NCBI RefSeq assembly: GCF_001584185.1
Contig: NZ_CP013234.1
Location: 4,154,001 to 4,218,000 of the forward strand
Length of the DNA stretch: 64,000 bases
Reading direction: 5' to 3'
From: Collimonas pratensis
Lineage (GTDB): Bacteria; Pseudomonadota; Gammaproteobacteria; Burkholderiales; Burkholderiaceae_D
Shown: one piece after another, positions 1 to 8,894 of the stretch
How positions within the stretch are numbered: the first letter of the stretch is position 1
Layout: each line of letters opens with the position of its first letter
The notes under the pieces: model-generated
The model's database searches: none
The model's input: the letters and a program-made list of their open reading frames with translations, nothing else
Told to the model about the DNA's origin: nothing
Program-made: the position numbers and the translations under genes

Positions 1-2
1 AC

Positions 3-254
3 AAGAAGGCGGCGCCGTATTCCGATTTCGTCCTGAGCGCCATCCAGACTGCCGACACCAAAGACGCCACCGCTCAGAAAGTGCCTTATACCGGCATCCA
101 GTTTGCGACGATCCCGGAGTTCCAGTCGCTCGGCACAGTGGTCGGCCAGGCGATTGCCGGTGCGCTGGCGGGCAAGTCGACTGTCGACGTCGCCTTGCAG
201 ACCTCGCAGGCACAGGCGGACCGGGTGATGCGTCAAGGTCGTTATATCAAGTAA
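3..254 (+). CDS. Polyol ABC transporter substrate-binding protein, C-terminal part
   Basis: Only the last 83 codons are present; the start lies outside the window. The visible part ends with a segment rich in small residues followed by a basic tail and a TAA stop, as in the C-terminal lobe of periplasmic sugar-binding proteins of the sorbitol/mannitol (SmoE/MtlE) group. It lies directly upstream of two permease genes, so it should be the periplasmic receptor of that importer. Family assignment rests mainly on context and on the typical C-terminal pattern. The exact polyol bound cannot be read from this piece. Confidence 0.75.
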   Translation, partial: KKAAPYSDFVLSAIQTADTKDATAQKVPYTGIQFATIPEFQSLGTVVGQAIAGALAGKSTVDVALQTSQAQADRVMRQGRYIK

Positions 255-269
255 ATGCGTAAGTAATCC

Positions 270-390
270 GTAGGGTGGGCACCCCGTGCCCACGCGTGAC
301 CGCAATAGCCGGAGTACAGACTCAGGCGGCAGCGACGCAGGCAAATACGCCGAGTATATCCACGCGTGGGCACAAGGTGCCCACTCTACC
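270..390. repeat. REP-like inverted repeat pair
   Basis: A unit starting GTAGGGTGGGCAC at 270-298 is followed by its near reverse complement at 361-390, separated by about 60 bases. Each arm is itself a small hairpin with GTGGGCAC/GTGCCCAC. The same unit occurs at 60876-60946 and in degenerate form at 56395-56419. The pair sits between the binding-protein gene and the first permease gene. This is where a stem-loop could lower transcription of downstream genes relative to the binding protein, as is common in ABC operons (inference). Confidence 0.75.
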
Positions 391-430
391 CTTCCCGCCA
401 ATCGGCGCGAACAACTGCAAGAGGTAAATC

Positions 431-1360
431 ATGTCCACCCCATTCGCCCAGACCGCCAACGCGGCCGTGCCGGCGCGGCCCAGCGCCAGCAAGTTCAAGC
501 CGGTGCGGCTGCTGCAGACACCCTCGGTGCTGTTGCTGCTGCTTTGGATGATCGTGCCGCTGGCGATGACGCTGTACTTCTCGGTTATCCGCTACAACCT
601 GATGATGCCAGAAGCGACCGGTTTCGTCGGACTGGACAACTACGCTTTCCTGCTGAGCGATCCGGCGTTCTGGCCGTCGATCCTCAACACGCTGCTGCTG
701 ATTGGCTCGGTGCTGGTCATCAGCGTGGTCGGCGGCACCCTGCTGGCGGTATTGTTCGACCAGCCCTTCTTCGGCCGCGGCATCGCCCGTCTGCTGGTAA
801 TCGGCCCCTTCTTCGTGATGCCGACCGTGGCTGCCTTGATCTGGAAAAACATGATCCTGCATCCGGTCTACGGCCTGCTGGCATGGGCCATGCGCCTGGT
901 CGGCCTGGAGCCGGTCGACTGGCTGGCCGAGTATCCGATGCTGTCGGTGATCATGATCGTCGCCTGGCAATGGATTCCGTTCGCCTTCCTGATTCTGCTG
1001 ACGGCGCTGCAGTCGCTCGACATGGAGCAGAAAGAAGCGGCGCAGCTGGACGGCGCCGGACCGGTGCGTGTGTTCTGGTATGTGGTGCTGCCGCATCTGA
1101 AACGCGCCATCACGGTGGTGATCATGATCGAAACCATTTTCCTGCTGTCGATCTTCGCCGAAATCTTCACTACCACCGCCGGCGGTCCCGGCACGGCAAC
1201 CACCAACCTGGCTTACCTGGTGTATTCGATCGGCCTGCAGCAGTTCGATATCGGCATCGCCTCTGCCGGCGGCATCATCGCCGTGGTGCTGGCCAACATC
1301 GTCTCGTTCTTCCTGGTGCGAATGATGGCCAAGAACCTGAAAGGAGCGAACGAAAAATGA
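431..1360 (+). CDS. Polyol ABC transporter permease, SmoF/MtlF type
   Basis: A 309-residue inner-membrane permease of the MalF-like binding-protein-dependent family. A hydrophobic segment at about residues 32-52 is followed by several more, and the cytoplasmic EAA loop is visible at about 199-222 (EAAQLDGAG). That loop contacts the ATPase. The ATG at 431 is preceded by AAGAGGTAA, a suitable ribosome-binding site. The gene overlaps the next permease by 4 bases (ATGA), so the two are translationally coupled. Family members with this neighbourhood import mannitol, sorbitol or arabinitol. Confidence 0.9.
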   Translation: MSTPFAQTANAAVPARPSASKFKPVRLLQTPSVLLLLLWMIVPLAMTLYFSVIRYNLMMPEATGFVGLDNYAFLLSDPAFWPSILNTLLLIGSVLVISVVGGTLLAVLFDQPFFGRGIARLLVIGPFFVMPTVAALIWKNMILHPVYGLLAWAMRLVGLEPVDWLAEYPMLSVIMIVAWQWIPFAFLILLTALQSLDMEQKEAAQLDGAGPVRVFWYVVLPHLKRAITVVIMIETIFLLSIFAEIFTTTAGGPGTATTNLAYLVYSIGLQQFDIGIASAGGIIAVVLANIVSFFLVRMMAKNLKGANEK

Positions 1361-2184
1361 GCGCATTGAAAAACAAGAAACGCAAGAATCCCCTGTGGCT
1401 GGGCGTGCTGGCCTGGGCTTGCGCCATCGTCCTGTTCTTCCCGATTTTCTGGGTGGCGATCACCGCCTTCAAGACCGAGCACCAGGCATACGTGCCGACC
1501 CTGATTTTCTGGCCGACACTGGAAAGCTTCCATGAAGTCCTGGCGCGCAGCAACTACATGAGCTTCGTCGGCAACTCGCTGATCGTCTCGCTCGGCTCGA
1601 CCATACTGGCCTTGCTGATCGCTGTACCGGCGGCCTATTCGATGGCCTTCTTCCCGACCGCCAAGACGCAAAAACTGCTGCTGTGGATGCTGTCGACCAA
1701 GATGATGCCTGCGGTCGGCGTGCTGATCCCGATCTACCTGCTGGCCAAGAACAGCGGCCTGCTCGATACCGTGACCGGCCTGACCATCATCTATACCTTG
1801 ATCAACCTGCCGATCGCGGTGTGGATGGCGTTCACCTACTTCAACGACGTCCCGAAGGAAATCCTGGAAGCAGCACGCATCGACGGCGCCAACGCCTGGC
1901 AGGAAATGCTCTACCTGCTGTTGCCGACCTCCATGCCAGGGCTGGTCTCGACCGCGCTGCTGCTGATCATCCTGTCCTGGAACGAAGCGTTCTGGAGCAT
2001 CAACCTGACCAGCGTCAACGGCGCGCCCCTGACCGTGTTCATCGCTTCTTACTCGAATCCGGAAGGCTTGTTCTGGGCCAAGCTGTCCGCTGCCTCCCTG
2101 CTGGCGATCGCGCCGATCATGGTGCTCGGCTGGCTGGCGCAGAAGCAGCTGGTGCGCGGCCTGACCTTTGGCGCGGTGAAATGA
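1357..2184 (+). CDS. Polyol ABC transporter permease, SmoG/MtlG type
   Basis: A 275-residue second permease of the MalG-like type. The open frame extends far upstream, but the ATG at 1357 overlaps the previous stop (ATGA) and gives the expected N-terminus: a short basic stretch followed by a membrane segment at about 14-34. The EAA loop is at about 167-190 (EAARIDGANAW). It should form the transmembrane heterodimer with the preceding gene product. It overlaps the following HAD gene by 4 bases. Confidence 0.92.
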   Translation: MSALKNKKRKNPLWLGVLAWACAIVLFFPIFWVAITAFKTEHQAYVPTLIFWPTLESFHEVLARSNYMSFVGNSLIVSLGSTILALLIAVPAAYSMAFFPTAKTQKLLLWMLSTKMMPAVGVLIPIYLLAKNSGLLDTVTGLTIIYTLINLPIAVWMAFTYFNDVPKEILEAARIDGANAWQEMLYLLLPTSMPGLVSTALLLIILSWNEAFWSINLTSVNGAPLTVFIASYSNPEGLFWAKLSAASLLAIAPIMVLGWLAQKQLVRGLTFGAVK

Positions 2185-2909
2185 CGGCGATGATGAATAC
2201 CGCAATCAACCAACACATCACGCACCTGATCTGCGACTGCGACGGCGTCTTGCTGGATAGCGAAAGCATCGCGCTGGCGGTCCTGCATCGGCAACTGGGC
2301 AGCTACCTGCCGCGCAGCCTGGCGCAAGGCACCGGCCAGACCGAACTGGCGCTGGAGTTGGCACTGCATGGCGCGATTGCGGAGCGGCTGGGCATGATGA
2401 CCAACCAGTTGCTGGATGAACTCAATGCCCAGTTCAGCCTCGGCTTGCTGGCGCCCGACTACAACGCCATCAACCTGGCTGTCAGTCGTGCATGCAGCGA
2501 AGAGGTCACCGCGGTGCCGGGTGTGATCGAGGTGCTGGCGGCGATTCCCTTGCCCAAGGCGGTCGCCAGCAACAGCAGCCTGCTGCGCATCGATGCCGGC
2601 TTGCGCCGCTGCGGCTTGCTGGAACTGTTCGAGGGCCATATCCACAGCGGCCACGACATGGGCACGCCCAAGCCGGCGCCGGATGTCTATCTGGCGGCTG
2701 CGGCCGGCTTCCAGGTCGCGCCGAGGCATTGCATCGCCGTCGACGACAGCGTCACCGGAGTCCGTTCCGCAGTCGCCGCCGGCATCCGCGTCTTTGGTTT
2801 TACCGGCGTCGCCCACGACCGCGGCCAGGCCGCCGCGCGCCTGCTGGCGGCCGGCGCCGAACGGGTATTCGACAACATGCAGCAGCTGCCCGCCCTGCTG
2901 GCTGCTTAG
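2181..2909 (+). CDS. HAD-superfamily phosphatase (beta-phosphoglucomutase-like)
   Basis: A 242-residue HAD subfamily IA hydrolase. Motif I is DCDG (Asp19, Asp21), motif II Ser130, motif III Lys164 in GTPKPAPD, and motif IV Asp188-Asp189. The start at 2181 overlaps the permease stop in an ATGA junction; the longer open frame upstream is a shadow of the permease gene. HAD phosphatases recur inside polyol ABC operons and are thought to dephosphorylate sugar or polyol phosphates. The actual substrate cannot be told from sequence. It is the only enzyme placed between transporter genes here. Confidence 0.85.
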   Translation: MTAMMNTAINQHITHLICDCDGVLLDSESIALAVLHRQLGSYLPRSLAQGTGQTELALELALHGAIAERLGMMTNQLLDELNAQFSLGLLAPDYNAINLAVSRACSEEVTAVPGVIEVLAAIPLPKAVASNSSLLRIDAGLRRCGLLELFEGHIHSGHDMGTPKPAPDVYLAAAAGFQVAPRHCIAVDDSVTGVRSAVAAGIRVFGFTGVAHDRGQAAARLLAAGAERVFDNMQQLPALLAA

Positions 2910-2978
2910 CACCATCATTCAGTTTTCACCTAGACGGTGATTTGAGAGTAATTTAAAAATAAGCAGAAGGAGAGCATC

Positions 2979-4124
2979 ATGGCAGGCGTAAAAATCAGGA
3001 ACCTCATCAAGAGCTATGACGACAATGAAGTCATGCGCGATATCAATCTGGATATCGACGATGGCGAGTTCGTCGTCTTCGTCGGCCCCAGCGGCTGCGG
3101 CAAATCCACCCTGCTGCGCATGATCGCCGGCCTGGAGGACATCAGCAGCGGCGATCTCTTCATCGGCGATGTGCGCATGAACGACGTACCGCCAGCCAAG
3201 CGCGGCATCGCCATGGTGTTCCAATCCTACGCGCTGTACCCGCACATGACACTGTACGACAACATGGCCTTCGGCCTGAAGATCGCCGGCAAGTCGAAAG
3301 CCGAGATCGACGCCGCCGTGCAGAAGGCGGCCAAGACCTTGCATATCGACCATCTGCTGGACCGCAAACCCAAGGCCTTGTCCGGCGGCCAGCGCCAGCG
3401 CGTCGCCATCGGCCGCGCCATCACGCGCGAGCCCAGCGTATTCCTGTTCGACGAGCCCTTGTCCAACCTGGATTCGGCGCTGCGGGTCAAGATGCGCCTG
3501 GAGTTTTCGCGGCTGCACGATGAACTCAAGACCACCATGATCTACGTCACCCACGACCAGATCGAAGCCATGACCCTGGCCGACAAGATCGTGGTGCTGT
3601 CGGCCGGCCGCATCGAGCAGGTCGGCTCGCCGCAGCAGCTCTACCATCATCCGGCCAACCGTTTCGTGGCTGGTTTCATCGGCTCGCCCAAGATGAATTT
3701 CATCGACGGCAAAGTGGTCGCCATCGGTGGTAACGGCGTGCTGGTGGAACTGGCCAGCGGCGGCCGCCAGTCAGTCGCGGTGGACGGCAGCAGCCTGCAG
3801 ATCGGCGCCGCGGTCAGCATCGGCGTGCGCGCCGAACACCTGATGCTGGATGCCAAGACACCGATGCTCAAAGCCAAATTCACGGTGCTGGAAGCGCTCG
3901 GCGATTTCTCCTACCTGTACGCTGATTCGACCGCATCCGAGGAGCCGCTGGTGCTGCGCGTGGCGGATACCGTCAGCATGCAGCGCGGCAGTGAGATCGG
4001 CGTCTCCGCCGACCCGCAGCGCTGCCATCTGTTCGACCAGAGCGGCCGCGCCCTGCGCCGGCTGGATGGCTCAGGCGGCACGGCAGCGACGGATCAGGGC
4101 CGGACAGCGGCCCAGGTGGCATAA
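2979..4124 (+). CDS. Polyol ABC transporter ATPase (MalK/SmoK-like)
   Basis: A 381-residue ABC ATPase. Walker A is GPSGCGKST at 36-44, the signature LSGGQRQR lies at about 135, Walker B with FLFDEP follows, and the switch histidine is in the VTHDQIEAM segment. The C-terminal third is the TOBE/regulatory extension typical of MalK-like subunits, with GVRAEHLML. The start is preceded by AGAAGGAGAG. It should energise the two permeases encoded upstream. The last residues after about 365 are Ala/Thr rich and look unconserved. Confidence 0.93.
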   Translation: MAGVKIRNLIKSYDDNEVMRDINLDIDDGEFVVFVGPSGCGKSTLLRMIAGLEDISSGDLFIGDVRMNDVPPAKRGIAMVFQSYALYPHMTLYDNMAFGLKIAGKSKAEIDAAVQKAAKTLHIDHLLDRKPKALSGGQRQRVAIGRAITREPSVFLFDEPLSNLDSALRVKMRLEFSRLHDELKTTMIYVTHDQIEAMTLADKIVVLSAGRIEQVGSPQQLYHHPANRFVAGFIGSPKMNFIDGKVVAIGGNGVLVELASGGRQSVAVDGSSLQIGAAVSIGVRAEHLMLDAKTPMLKAKFTVLEALGDFSYLYADSTASEEPLVLRVADTVSMQRGSEIGVSADPQRCHLFDQSGRALRRLDGSGGTAATDQGRTAAQVA

Positions 4125-4160
4125 GGCCGGCGCCAGCAAGCCGGTTATCGAGTACTACGC

Positions 4161-4195
4161 TTTTATTATTTGTTTTTATTATTCGTTTTATTATT
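4161..4195 (+). repeat. Three copies of TTTTATTATT upstream of the dehydrogenase gene
   Basis: TTTTATTATT occurs at 4161-4170, 4174-4183 and 4186-4195, just before the dehydrogenase start at 4213. It is a T-rich patch in an otherwise GC-rich operon. It may be an unstructured translation enhancer or part of a promoter; neither is shown. Confidence 0.6.
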
Positions 4196-4212
4196 GTTTA
4201 TCAGGACTCATC

Positions 4213-5613
4213 ATGCAAGTCGCTTCCTCCGCTCTCTCAGGATCCGAACAGGTCTGGCTGCACATAGGCGCAGGCTCTTTCCACCGCGCGCACCAGGCGG
4301 TCTATCTGCATCATCTGATGGAGAGCGGCGACCATAGCTGGTCGCTGGCGCTGGCCAACATCCGTGACGACATGACGCCGCTGCTGGATGCGCTGGAGCG
4401 GCAGGACGGTGCCTATACGCTGGAAACCGTCACGCCCGGCGGTGTCCGCAGCTATGAAGTGATCCGTTCGATCAAGACCATCGTACCGTGGGATGCTTCG
4501 CTGCTGGAACTGACCGCCATCGGCGCCCGCAGCAGCACCAAGGTGATCTCCTTCACCGTCACCGAAGGCGGCTACTATCTCGATCACCATCATCGCCTCG
4601 ATACCGCCAACCCCGACCTGGCCGCTGACCTGCAAGGCGAGTTGAACACCGTCTACGGCGCCATGAGCGCCATCCTTCGCGCCCGCGCGGCTGCCAATGG
4701 CGGCCCGGTGACATTGCTCAACTGCGATAACCTGCGCCATAACGGCGAGCGCTTTCACGACGGCCTGCTGCAGTTTCTTGAACTGCGCGGCGAGACATCT
4801 TTGAAGCAATGGGTAAGCGCGCATACCCGCAGCCCCAATTCCATGGTCGACCGCATCACGCCACGCCCTACCGACGAAGTGCGGACGCGCGTGGCGCAAG
4901 CCTGCGGCGCGCCTGATCCCTGCGCGCTCATGGCCGAGTCTTTCATCCAGTGGGTGATCGAGGACGACTTTGCCGCCGGCCGCCCGGCGCTGGAAAAGGT
5001 CGGCGTCGAAATGGTCAAATCGGTGCTGCCTTATGAAGAAGCCAAGATCCGCATACTCAACGCCACCCACAGCTGTGTCGCCTGGGCCGGCACCCTGGTC
5101 GGACTGGACTATATCGACCAGGATTGCGCCCGCCCGGACATCCGCAAGATGGCCTTCGACTATGTCACGCAAGACGTCATCCCCTGCCTGACGCCGAGCC
5201 CGCTCAACCTGGAAAACTACCGCGACACCGTGCTGGAGCGTTTCAGCAATCCGAATATTCAGGACAGCAACCAGCGCGTCGCCGCCGACGGCTTCTCCAA
5301 GATTCCAGGTTTCATCGTGCCCACCCTGCAGGAATGCATCGCGCGCGGCGTGGTGCCGCATGCCACGCTAGTCCTGCCCGCACTGTTCTTCCTGTTCCTG
5401 CAGCGCTGGGCCAAGGGCGAACTGCCCTATGCCTACCAGGACGGCGTGTTCGACGCCGCTGCCACCCGCACCATGCTGGCCGGCGCCGACCCGCTGCGCG
5501 CCTATTGCGCCGACACCGCCTTATGGGGCACACTAGCCGGCAGCGCACAGCTTGAGTTGCCGCTGCGCGAAGCCGTGGTCCGGGTCCAGGATTGGCTGGC
5601 GCAGCAAAATTGA
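4213..5613 (+). CDS. dalD: D-arabinitol 4-dehydrogenase / mannitol dehydrogenase family
   Basis: A 466-residue member of the long-chain polyol-specific dehydrogenases. The N-terminal nucleotide-binding loop is [10 protein letters not shown] (19-28). The family active site K-x4-N-x2-H is visible as Lys278, Asn283 and His286. The length fits this family. These NAD-dependent enzymes oxidise D-arabinitol to D-xylulose or mannitol to fructose. The xylulokinase immediately downstream favours the arabinitol reaction, but mannitol activity cannot be excluded. The start at 4213 was preferred to the longer frame because that extension overlaps the ATPase gene. Confidence 0.85.
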   Translation: MQVASSALSGSEQVWLHIGAGSFHRAHQAVYLHHLMESGDHSWSLALANIRDDMTPLLDALERQDGAYTLETVTPGGVRSYEVIRSIKTIVPWDASLLELTAIGARSSTKVISFTVTEGGYYLDHHHRLDTANPDLAADLQGELNTVYGAMSAILRARAAANGGPVTLLNCDNLRHNGERFHDGLLQFLELRGETSLKQWVSAHTRSPNSMVDRITPRPTDEVRTRVAQACGAPDPCALMAESFIQWVIEDDFAAGRPALEKVGVEMVKSVLPYEEAKIRILNATHSCVAWAGTLVGLDYIDQDCARPDIRKMAFDYVTQDVIPCLTPSPLNLENYRDTVLERFSNPNIQDSNQRVAADGFSKIPGFIVPTLQECIARGVVPHATLVLPALFFLFLQRWAKGELPYAYQDGVFDAAATRTMLAGADPLRAYCADTALWGTLAGSAQLELPLREAVVRVQDWLAQQN

Positions 5614-5727
5614 TCTGATTCGAATAACACGGCGCTATCGGGGCAGATCGGGACAGAACCGCGTTGAACCGATCTGTCCGCTGCATGCTGCTTGCGCCGT
5701 ACGTCATACGCGTAGAGGAATTGAAAA

Positions 5728-7218
5728 ATGTATCTGGGCATCGACCTGGGGACCTCGGAAGTCAAGGTAGTCCTGATGGACCAGGCCGGCAATCTGCTGG
5801 CCGACGCCGCTTCCGCACTGAATGTCTCGCGGCCGCAGCCGCGCTGGTCGGAACAGGATCCCGAGCAATGGTGGCAGGCCACAGGCGACAGCATCGCCAA
5901 GCTGCGCGCCAAGGCGCCGCAACAGTTCGGCGAAGTGCGCGCCATCGGCCTGTCCGGTCAGATGCACGGCGCAGTCGTGCTCGACGCCGCAGATAAAGTA
6001 TTGCGGCCCGCGATCCTGTGGAACGATCTGCGCAGCATCAGCCAGTGCGCCGAACTGACCGCGCGTGCGCCGCAATTGCATCAAATCGCCGGCAACCTCG
6101 CCATGCCCGGCTTTACCGCCCCCAAGTTGCTGTGGCTGGCGCGCCATGAACCTGAAATATTCGCCGCCATGGCAACCGTGCTGCTGCCCAAGGACTGGCT
6201 GCGCCTGCTTCTCACCGGCCATAAAGTCTCCGAACCCTCCGACGCCGCCGGCACCTTGTGGCTGGATGTCGCCAAACGCGACTGGTCCGACGAACTGCTG
6301 GCCGCCACCGGCATGCGGCGCGCCCATATGCCGCGCTTGGTGGAAGGCGGCGAATCTTCCGGCACGTTGCTGCCTGAAGTCGCCAAGGCGTGGGGTCTGT
6401 CGCCAAAAGTCATCGTCGCCGGCGGCGGCGGCGACGGCGCCGCCAGCGCAGTCGGCATCGGCGCGGTCAATCCCGGCGACGGCTTCATCTCGCTAGGCAC
6501 CTCCGGCGTACTGTTCGTCGTTAACGACCGCTTCCGTCCCAATCCAGCGCAAGCCGTGCACGCCTTCTGCCACGCCCTGCCGGGCCGCTGGCACCAGATG
6601 AGCGTGATGCTGTCGGCGGCCAGCTGCCTGCGCTGGTTCTGCCGCCTGGTCAGCGTCGACGAAGCCACCCTGCTGAACGAAATTGCCGCCCTCAGTCCGG
6701 CAGAACTGGAAAACGCCCCGCTGTTCCTACCCTATCTGTCGGGTGAACGCACACCCCACAACGATCCCTACGCCCAAGGCATATTCCACGGCCTGTCGCA
6801 TGCCCACGGTCGCGCCGCCTTAGGCTACGCCGTGATCGAAGGCGTCAGCTTCGGGATGGCCGACGGCCTGCACGCTTTGCACACGGCCGGCACCGAAGTC
6901 ACGGAATTGTCGCTGGTAGGCGGCGGCTCGCGCAGCCCCTACTGGGCGCAGCTGATCGCCGATGCGCTGAACGTCAAGATGGTGACCCATATCGGCAGCG
7001 AAACCGGCGGCGCGCTTGGCGCAGCCCGCCTGGCGTGGCTGGCGGCCAATGACCAGCCCAGCAAGGAAGCCATCATTTGCGCCAAGCCGCCGCAACGCGA
7101 GGCATTCACCCCCAACCCGCTGCGCCATGCGGCGTTGCAGCTACGGCTGGAGGCCTATCGCGAAATCTATCGCTGTCGGCCGCAGCGCACTGCAGACCTC
7201 GACCAAGACCTGCATTGA
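5728..7218 (+). CDS. xylB: Xylulokinase
   Basis: A 496-residue FGGY-family carbohydrate kinase. The phosphate-1 motif is at the N-terminus (GIDLGTSEVK), the substrate-binding motif GLSGQMHG at about 75, and the GGGSRSPYWAQ adenosine motif in the C-terminal half, all as in XylB. It would phosphorylate D-xylulose to xylulose 5-phosphate for the pentose phosphate pathway. It is the last gene of the polyol operon, 114 bp after the dehydrogenase, with GAGGAATTG before the ATG. Confidence 0.9.
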   Translation: MYLGIDLGTSEVKVVLMDQAGNLLADAASALNVSRPQPRWSEQDPEQWWQATGDSIAKLRAKAPQQFGEVRAIGLSGQMHGAVVLDAADKVLRPAILWNDLRSISQCAELTARAPQLHQIAGNLAMPGFTAPKLLWLARHEPEIFAAMATVLLPKDWLRLLLTGHKVSEPSDAAGTLWLDVAKRDWSDELLAATGMRRAHMPRLVEGGESSGTLLPEVAKAWGLSPKVIVAGGGGDGAASAVGIGAVNPGDGFISLGTSGVLFVVNDRFRPNPAQAVHAFCHALPGRWHQMSVMLSAASCLRWFCRLVSVDEATLLNEIAALSPAELENAPLFLPYLSGERTPHNDPYAQGIFHGLSHAHGRAALGYAVIEGVSFGMADGLHALHTAGTEVTELSLVGGGSRSPYWAQLIADALNVKMVTHIGSETGGALGAARLAWLAANDQPSKEAIICAKPPQREAFTPNPLRHAALQLRLEAYREIYRCRPQRTADLDQDLH

Positions 7219-7289
7219 CTAGGCTTCACTTTTGATTGATTGCTGATAAAATCATTGTCAGCTTTTGCGATATCTCTCGCGACAGCAGT

Positions 7290-7365
7290 GCCGGTGTAGC
7301 TCAGTTGGTAGAGCAATTCATTCGTAATGAAGAGGTCGGGGGTTCGACTCCTCTCTCCGGCACCA
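7290..7365 (+). tRNA. tRNA-Thr (anticodon CGT)
   Basis: A 76-base cloverleaf with encoded CCA. Acceptor stem GCCGGTG pairs with the 3' segment ending CCGGC, the D-arm contains AGCTCAGTTGGTAGAGC, the anticodon is CGT at position 34-36, and the T-arm contains GGTTCGA. A promoter-like TTCACT/TAAAAT pair lies upstream at 7225-7252. The 3' end doubles as the left attachment site of the island. Confidence 0.97.
7349..7365 (+). other. attL core inside tRNA-Thr 3' end
   Basis: The 17 bases TCCTCTCTCCGGCACCA are repeated exactly at 50356-50372 in the same orientation. A tyrosine integrase gene starts 199 bp downstream. The pair marks the ends of a 43-kb integrated element that leaves the tRNA intact. 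Confidence 0.88.
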
Positions 7366-7390
7366 CGAGATATTTCTGGAAATCGTCATA

Positions 7391-7434
7391 AAACGCCGCA
7401 AACCAAGTAAATACATGGTTCTGCGGCGTTTTTT
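7391..7434 (+). terminator. Rho-independent terminator after tRNA-Thr
   Basis: The stem AACGCCGCA(AACCA) pairs with (TGGTT)CTGCGGCGTT and is followed by TTTTTC. It lies on the island side of the att core, so it is supplied by the element. Confidence 0.8.
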
Positions 7435-7563
7435 CATTCCGGTCCCAATCTACAAAAAACCACCAATAACCACTAATTACTGATATCGATTCCCCAGAAT
7501 TTACCCAACGACCCCCCAGTTTCGTGATGTAATTGGCACCGTTTTTTAGGGGGAATAGGATAT

Positions 7564-8559
7564 ATGGCATCAATCGTAAAGTGTGCAGGTGGCTGGCGGG
7601 TTCAAATTGCAATAAAAGGGAAACGTGAGTCTGGAACCTACGCGACCAAAGCCCAGGCACAAGCATGGGCTGCTATGCGCGAAACCGAGATTCGCACCGA
7701 AGCAGCAACTGGGATGGTCGTTGGCAAAACCTGCCGCGACGCCTTTGAGCGATACGAAAAAGAGGTTTCGCGTACTAAGCGTGGTTTTCGATGGGAAGCC
7801 TTACGCCTATCCGGAATGACCAAAACCGTCGTTGGAAAAACCATCTTCGGCGACGTCAAACTCAATGAGCTGACATCAGATTTCCTCGGTCAATGGCGTG
7901 ATTCAAGACTAAAAACGGTGACTGGATCAACAGTCAATCGTGATTTGAATTTGCTGTCGCATGTATTCACTACTGCTCAGCGAGAGTGGGGATGGATGGG
8001 TGACAGCCCAACAAAAGGTGTACACCGGCCGAAGAACCCGGCGCCGCGCGATCGACGCATTTCCGCTGATGAAATTGACCGTTTGTGCCTGGCCCTGGGA
8101 TTTGACGACGAGCCTGTCCGCTCAAAAAATCAAGCGGTAGCCGTCGCTTTTCTGTTTGCCATAGAGACTGCAATGCGGGCCGGTGAGATATGCGCACTAC
8201 GACCTGAGAACATCTCTGGTCGGGTTGCAATTTTACCGATGACAAAAAATGGCACTAAGCGCGATGTGCCCCTATCGACCAGAGCAATTGAATTGCTGTC
8301 GTTCTTACCAACGCCACAAGAAGGGGAGCCACTGTTTGGGCTCACGTCGGCGTCGCTCGATGCTCTGTTTCGCAAGGCAAGAGGGAAGAGCTTAGTTGAA
8401 GGAATGACCTTTCACGATACCCGGCATGAGGCCATCACTCGGCTGGCAAAAAAACTCAATGTCCTGGAGCTTGCCAGAATGGTCGGGCACCGTGATCTAC
8501 GCATGCTGCAGATTTACTACAATGAAACAGCCGAAAAGCTGGCCGAGCTTCTGGACTAA
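7564..8559 (+). CDS. int: Tyrosine recombinase (island integrase)
   Basis: A 331-residue phage-type integrase. Catalytic residues visible are Arg205 (AMRAGE), Lys228 in the beta-hairpin, His284 and Arg287 (HDTR), His309 (VGH) and the tyrosine at 318/319 (QIYYN). The N-terminal 60 residues form an arm-binding-like domain. It is next to the tRNA-Thr att site and transcribed away from it, the usual layout for tRNA-targeting integrases. It should catalyse integration and excision of the island. It overlaps the convergent AlpA-like gene by 4 bases. Confidence 0.93.
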   Translation: MASIVKCAGGWRVQIAIKGKRESGTYATKAQAQAWAAMRETEIRTEAATGMVVGKTCRDAFERYEKEVSRTKRGFRWEALRLSGMTKTVVGKTIFGDVKLNELTSDFLGQWRDSRLKTVTGSTVNRDLNLLSHVFTTAQREWGWMGDSPTKGVHRPKNPAPRDRRISADEIDRLCLALGFDDEPVRSKNQAVAVAFLFAIETAMRAGEICALRPENISGRVAILPMTKNGTKRDVPLSTRAIELLSFLPTPQEGEPLFGLTSASLDALFRKARGKSLVEGMTFHDTRHEAITRLAKKLNVLELARMVGHRDLRMLQIYYNETAEKLAELLD

Positions 8560-8822
8560 CGCTTTTCTCTATAAGTCTCGGACCAGCCGATAACCTCAGA
8601 AGCTTTATACAAGGGATGCGCTCTGCCCTTACTGGATGGCAGGCGTATCGCTTTCGGAAAATCCGGCAGACAAGCGATACGTTCACGCACCACTGCAGCG
8701 TCCCTTTTCAAATACTGTCCAATGGTCGCAATGTCCCACAGATCAATTCCCAGTGGGATACTTGGTTTGAAATGCTTTGCCAGCGCATCGGCCAATTTAG
8801 TAATCAATTCTACGTCACTCAT
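8556..8822 (-). CDS. Small AlpA/excisionase-like DNA-binding protein
   Basis: An 88-residue protein convergent with the integrase gene and overlapping its last 4 bases. The middle reads like a winged-helix excisionase/AlpA fold: a helix-turn-helix-like segment (DLWDIATIGQYLKRD) followed by FPKAIRLPSSKGRAHPLY and a terminal helix. AlpA-type proteins act as excision factors or regulators in P4-like satellites. Here position next to int supports a role in excision control. Assignment is by pattern and context only. Confidence 0.6.
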   Translation of the reverse strand: MSDVELITKLADALAKHFKPSIPLGIDLWDIATIGQYLKRDAAVVRERIACLPDFPKAIRLPSSKGRAHPLYKASEVIGWSETYREKR

Positions 8823-8894
8823 TCAAACACCTTTGCATTCATACTTGTTAAATTGCTGTATTGCTTCATAAAATTTTCCTTAGATTGAATTCAA

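Noticed and set aside
386..1366. Long minus-strand frames opposite the GC-rich operon (also 2919-3650, 4237-5361, 51092-52408)
   Set aside because: They are His/Gln/Arg-rich, typical of antisense shadows of GC-rich genes. The opposite strand carries clear families.
286..2184. 632-codon protein covering both permease regions
   Set aside because: Its first 357 codons are a shadow frame of the first permease. The real start is at 1357.
3850..4212. N-terminal extension of the dehydrogenase
   Set aside because: It overlaps the ATPase gene in another frame and has shadow-like Arg/Cys-rich composition.
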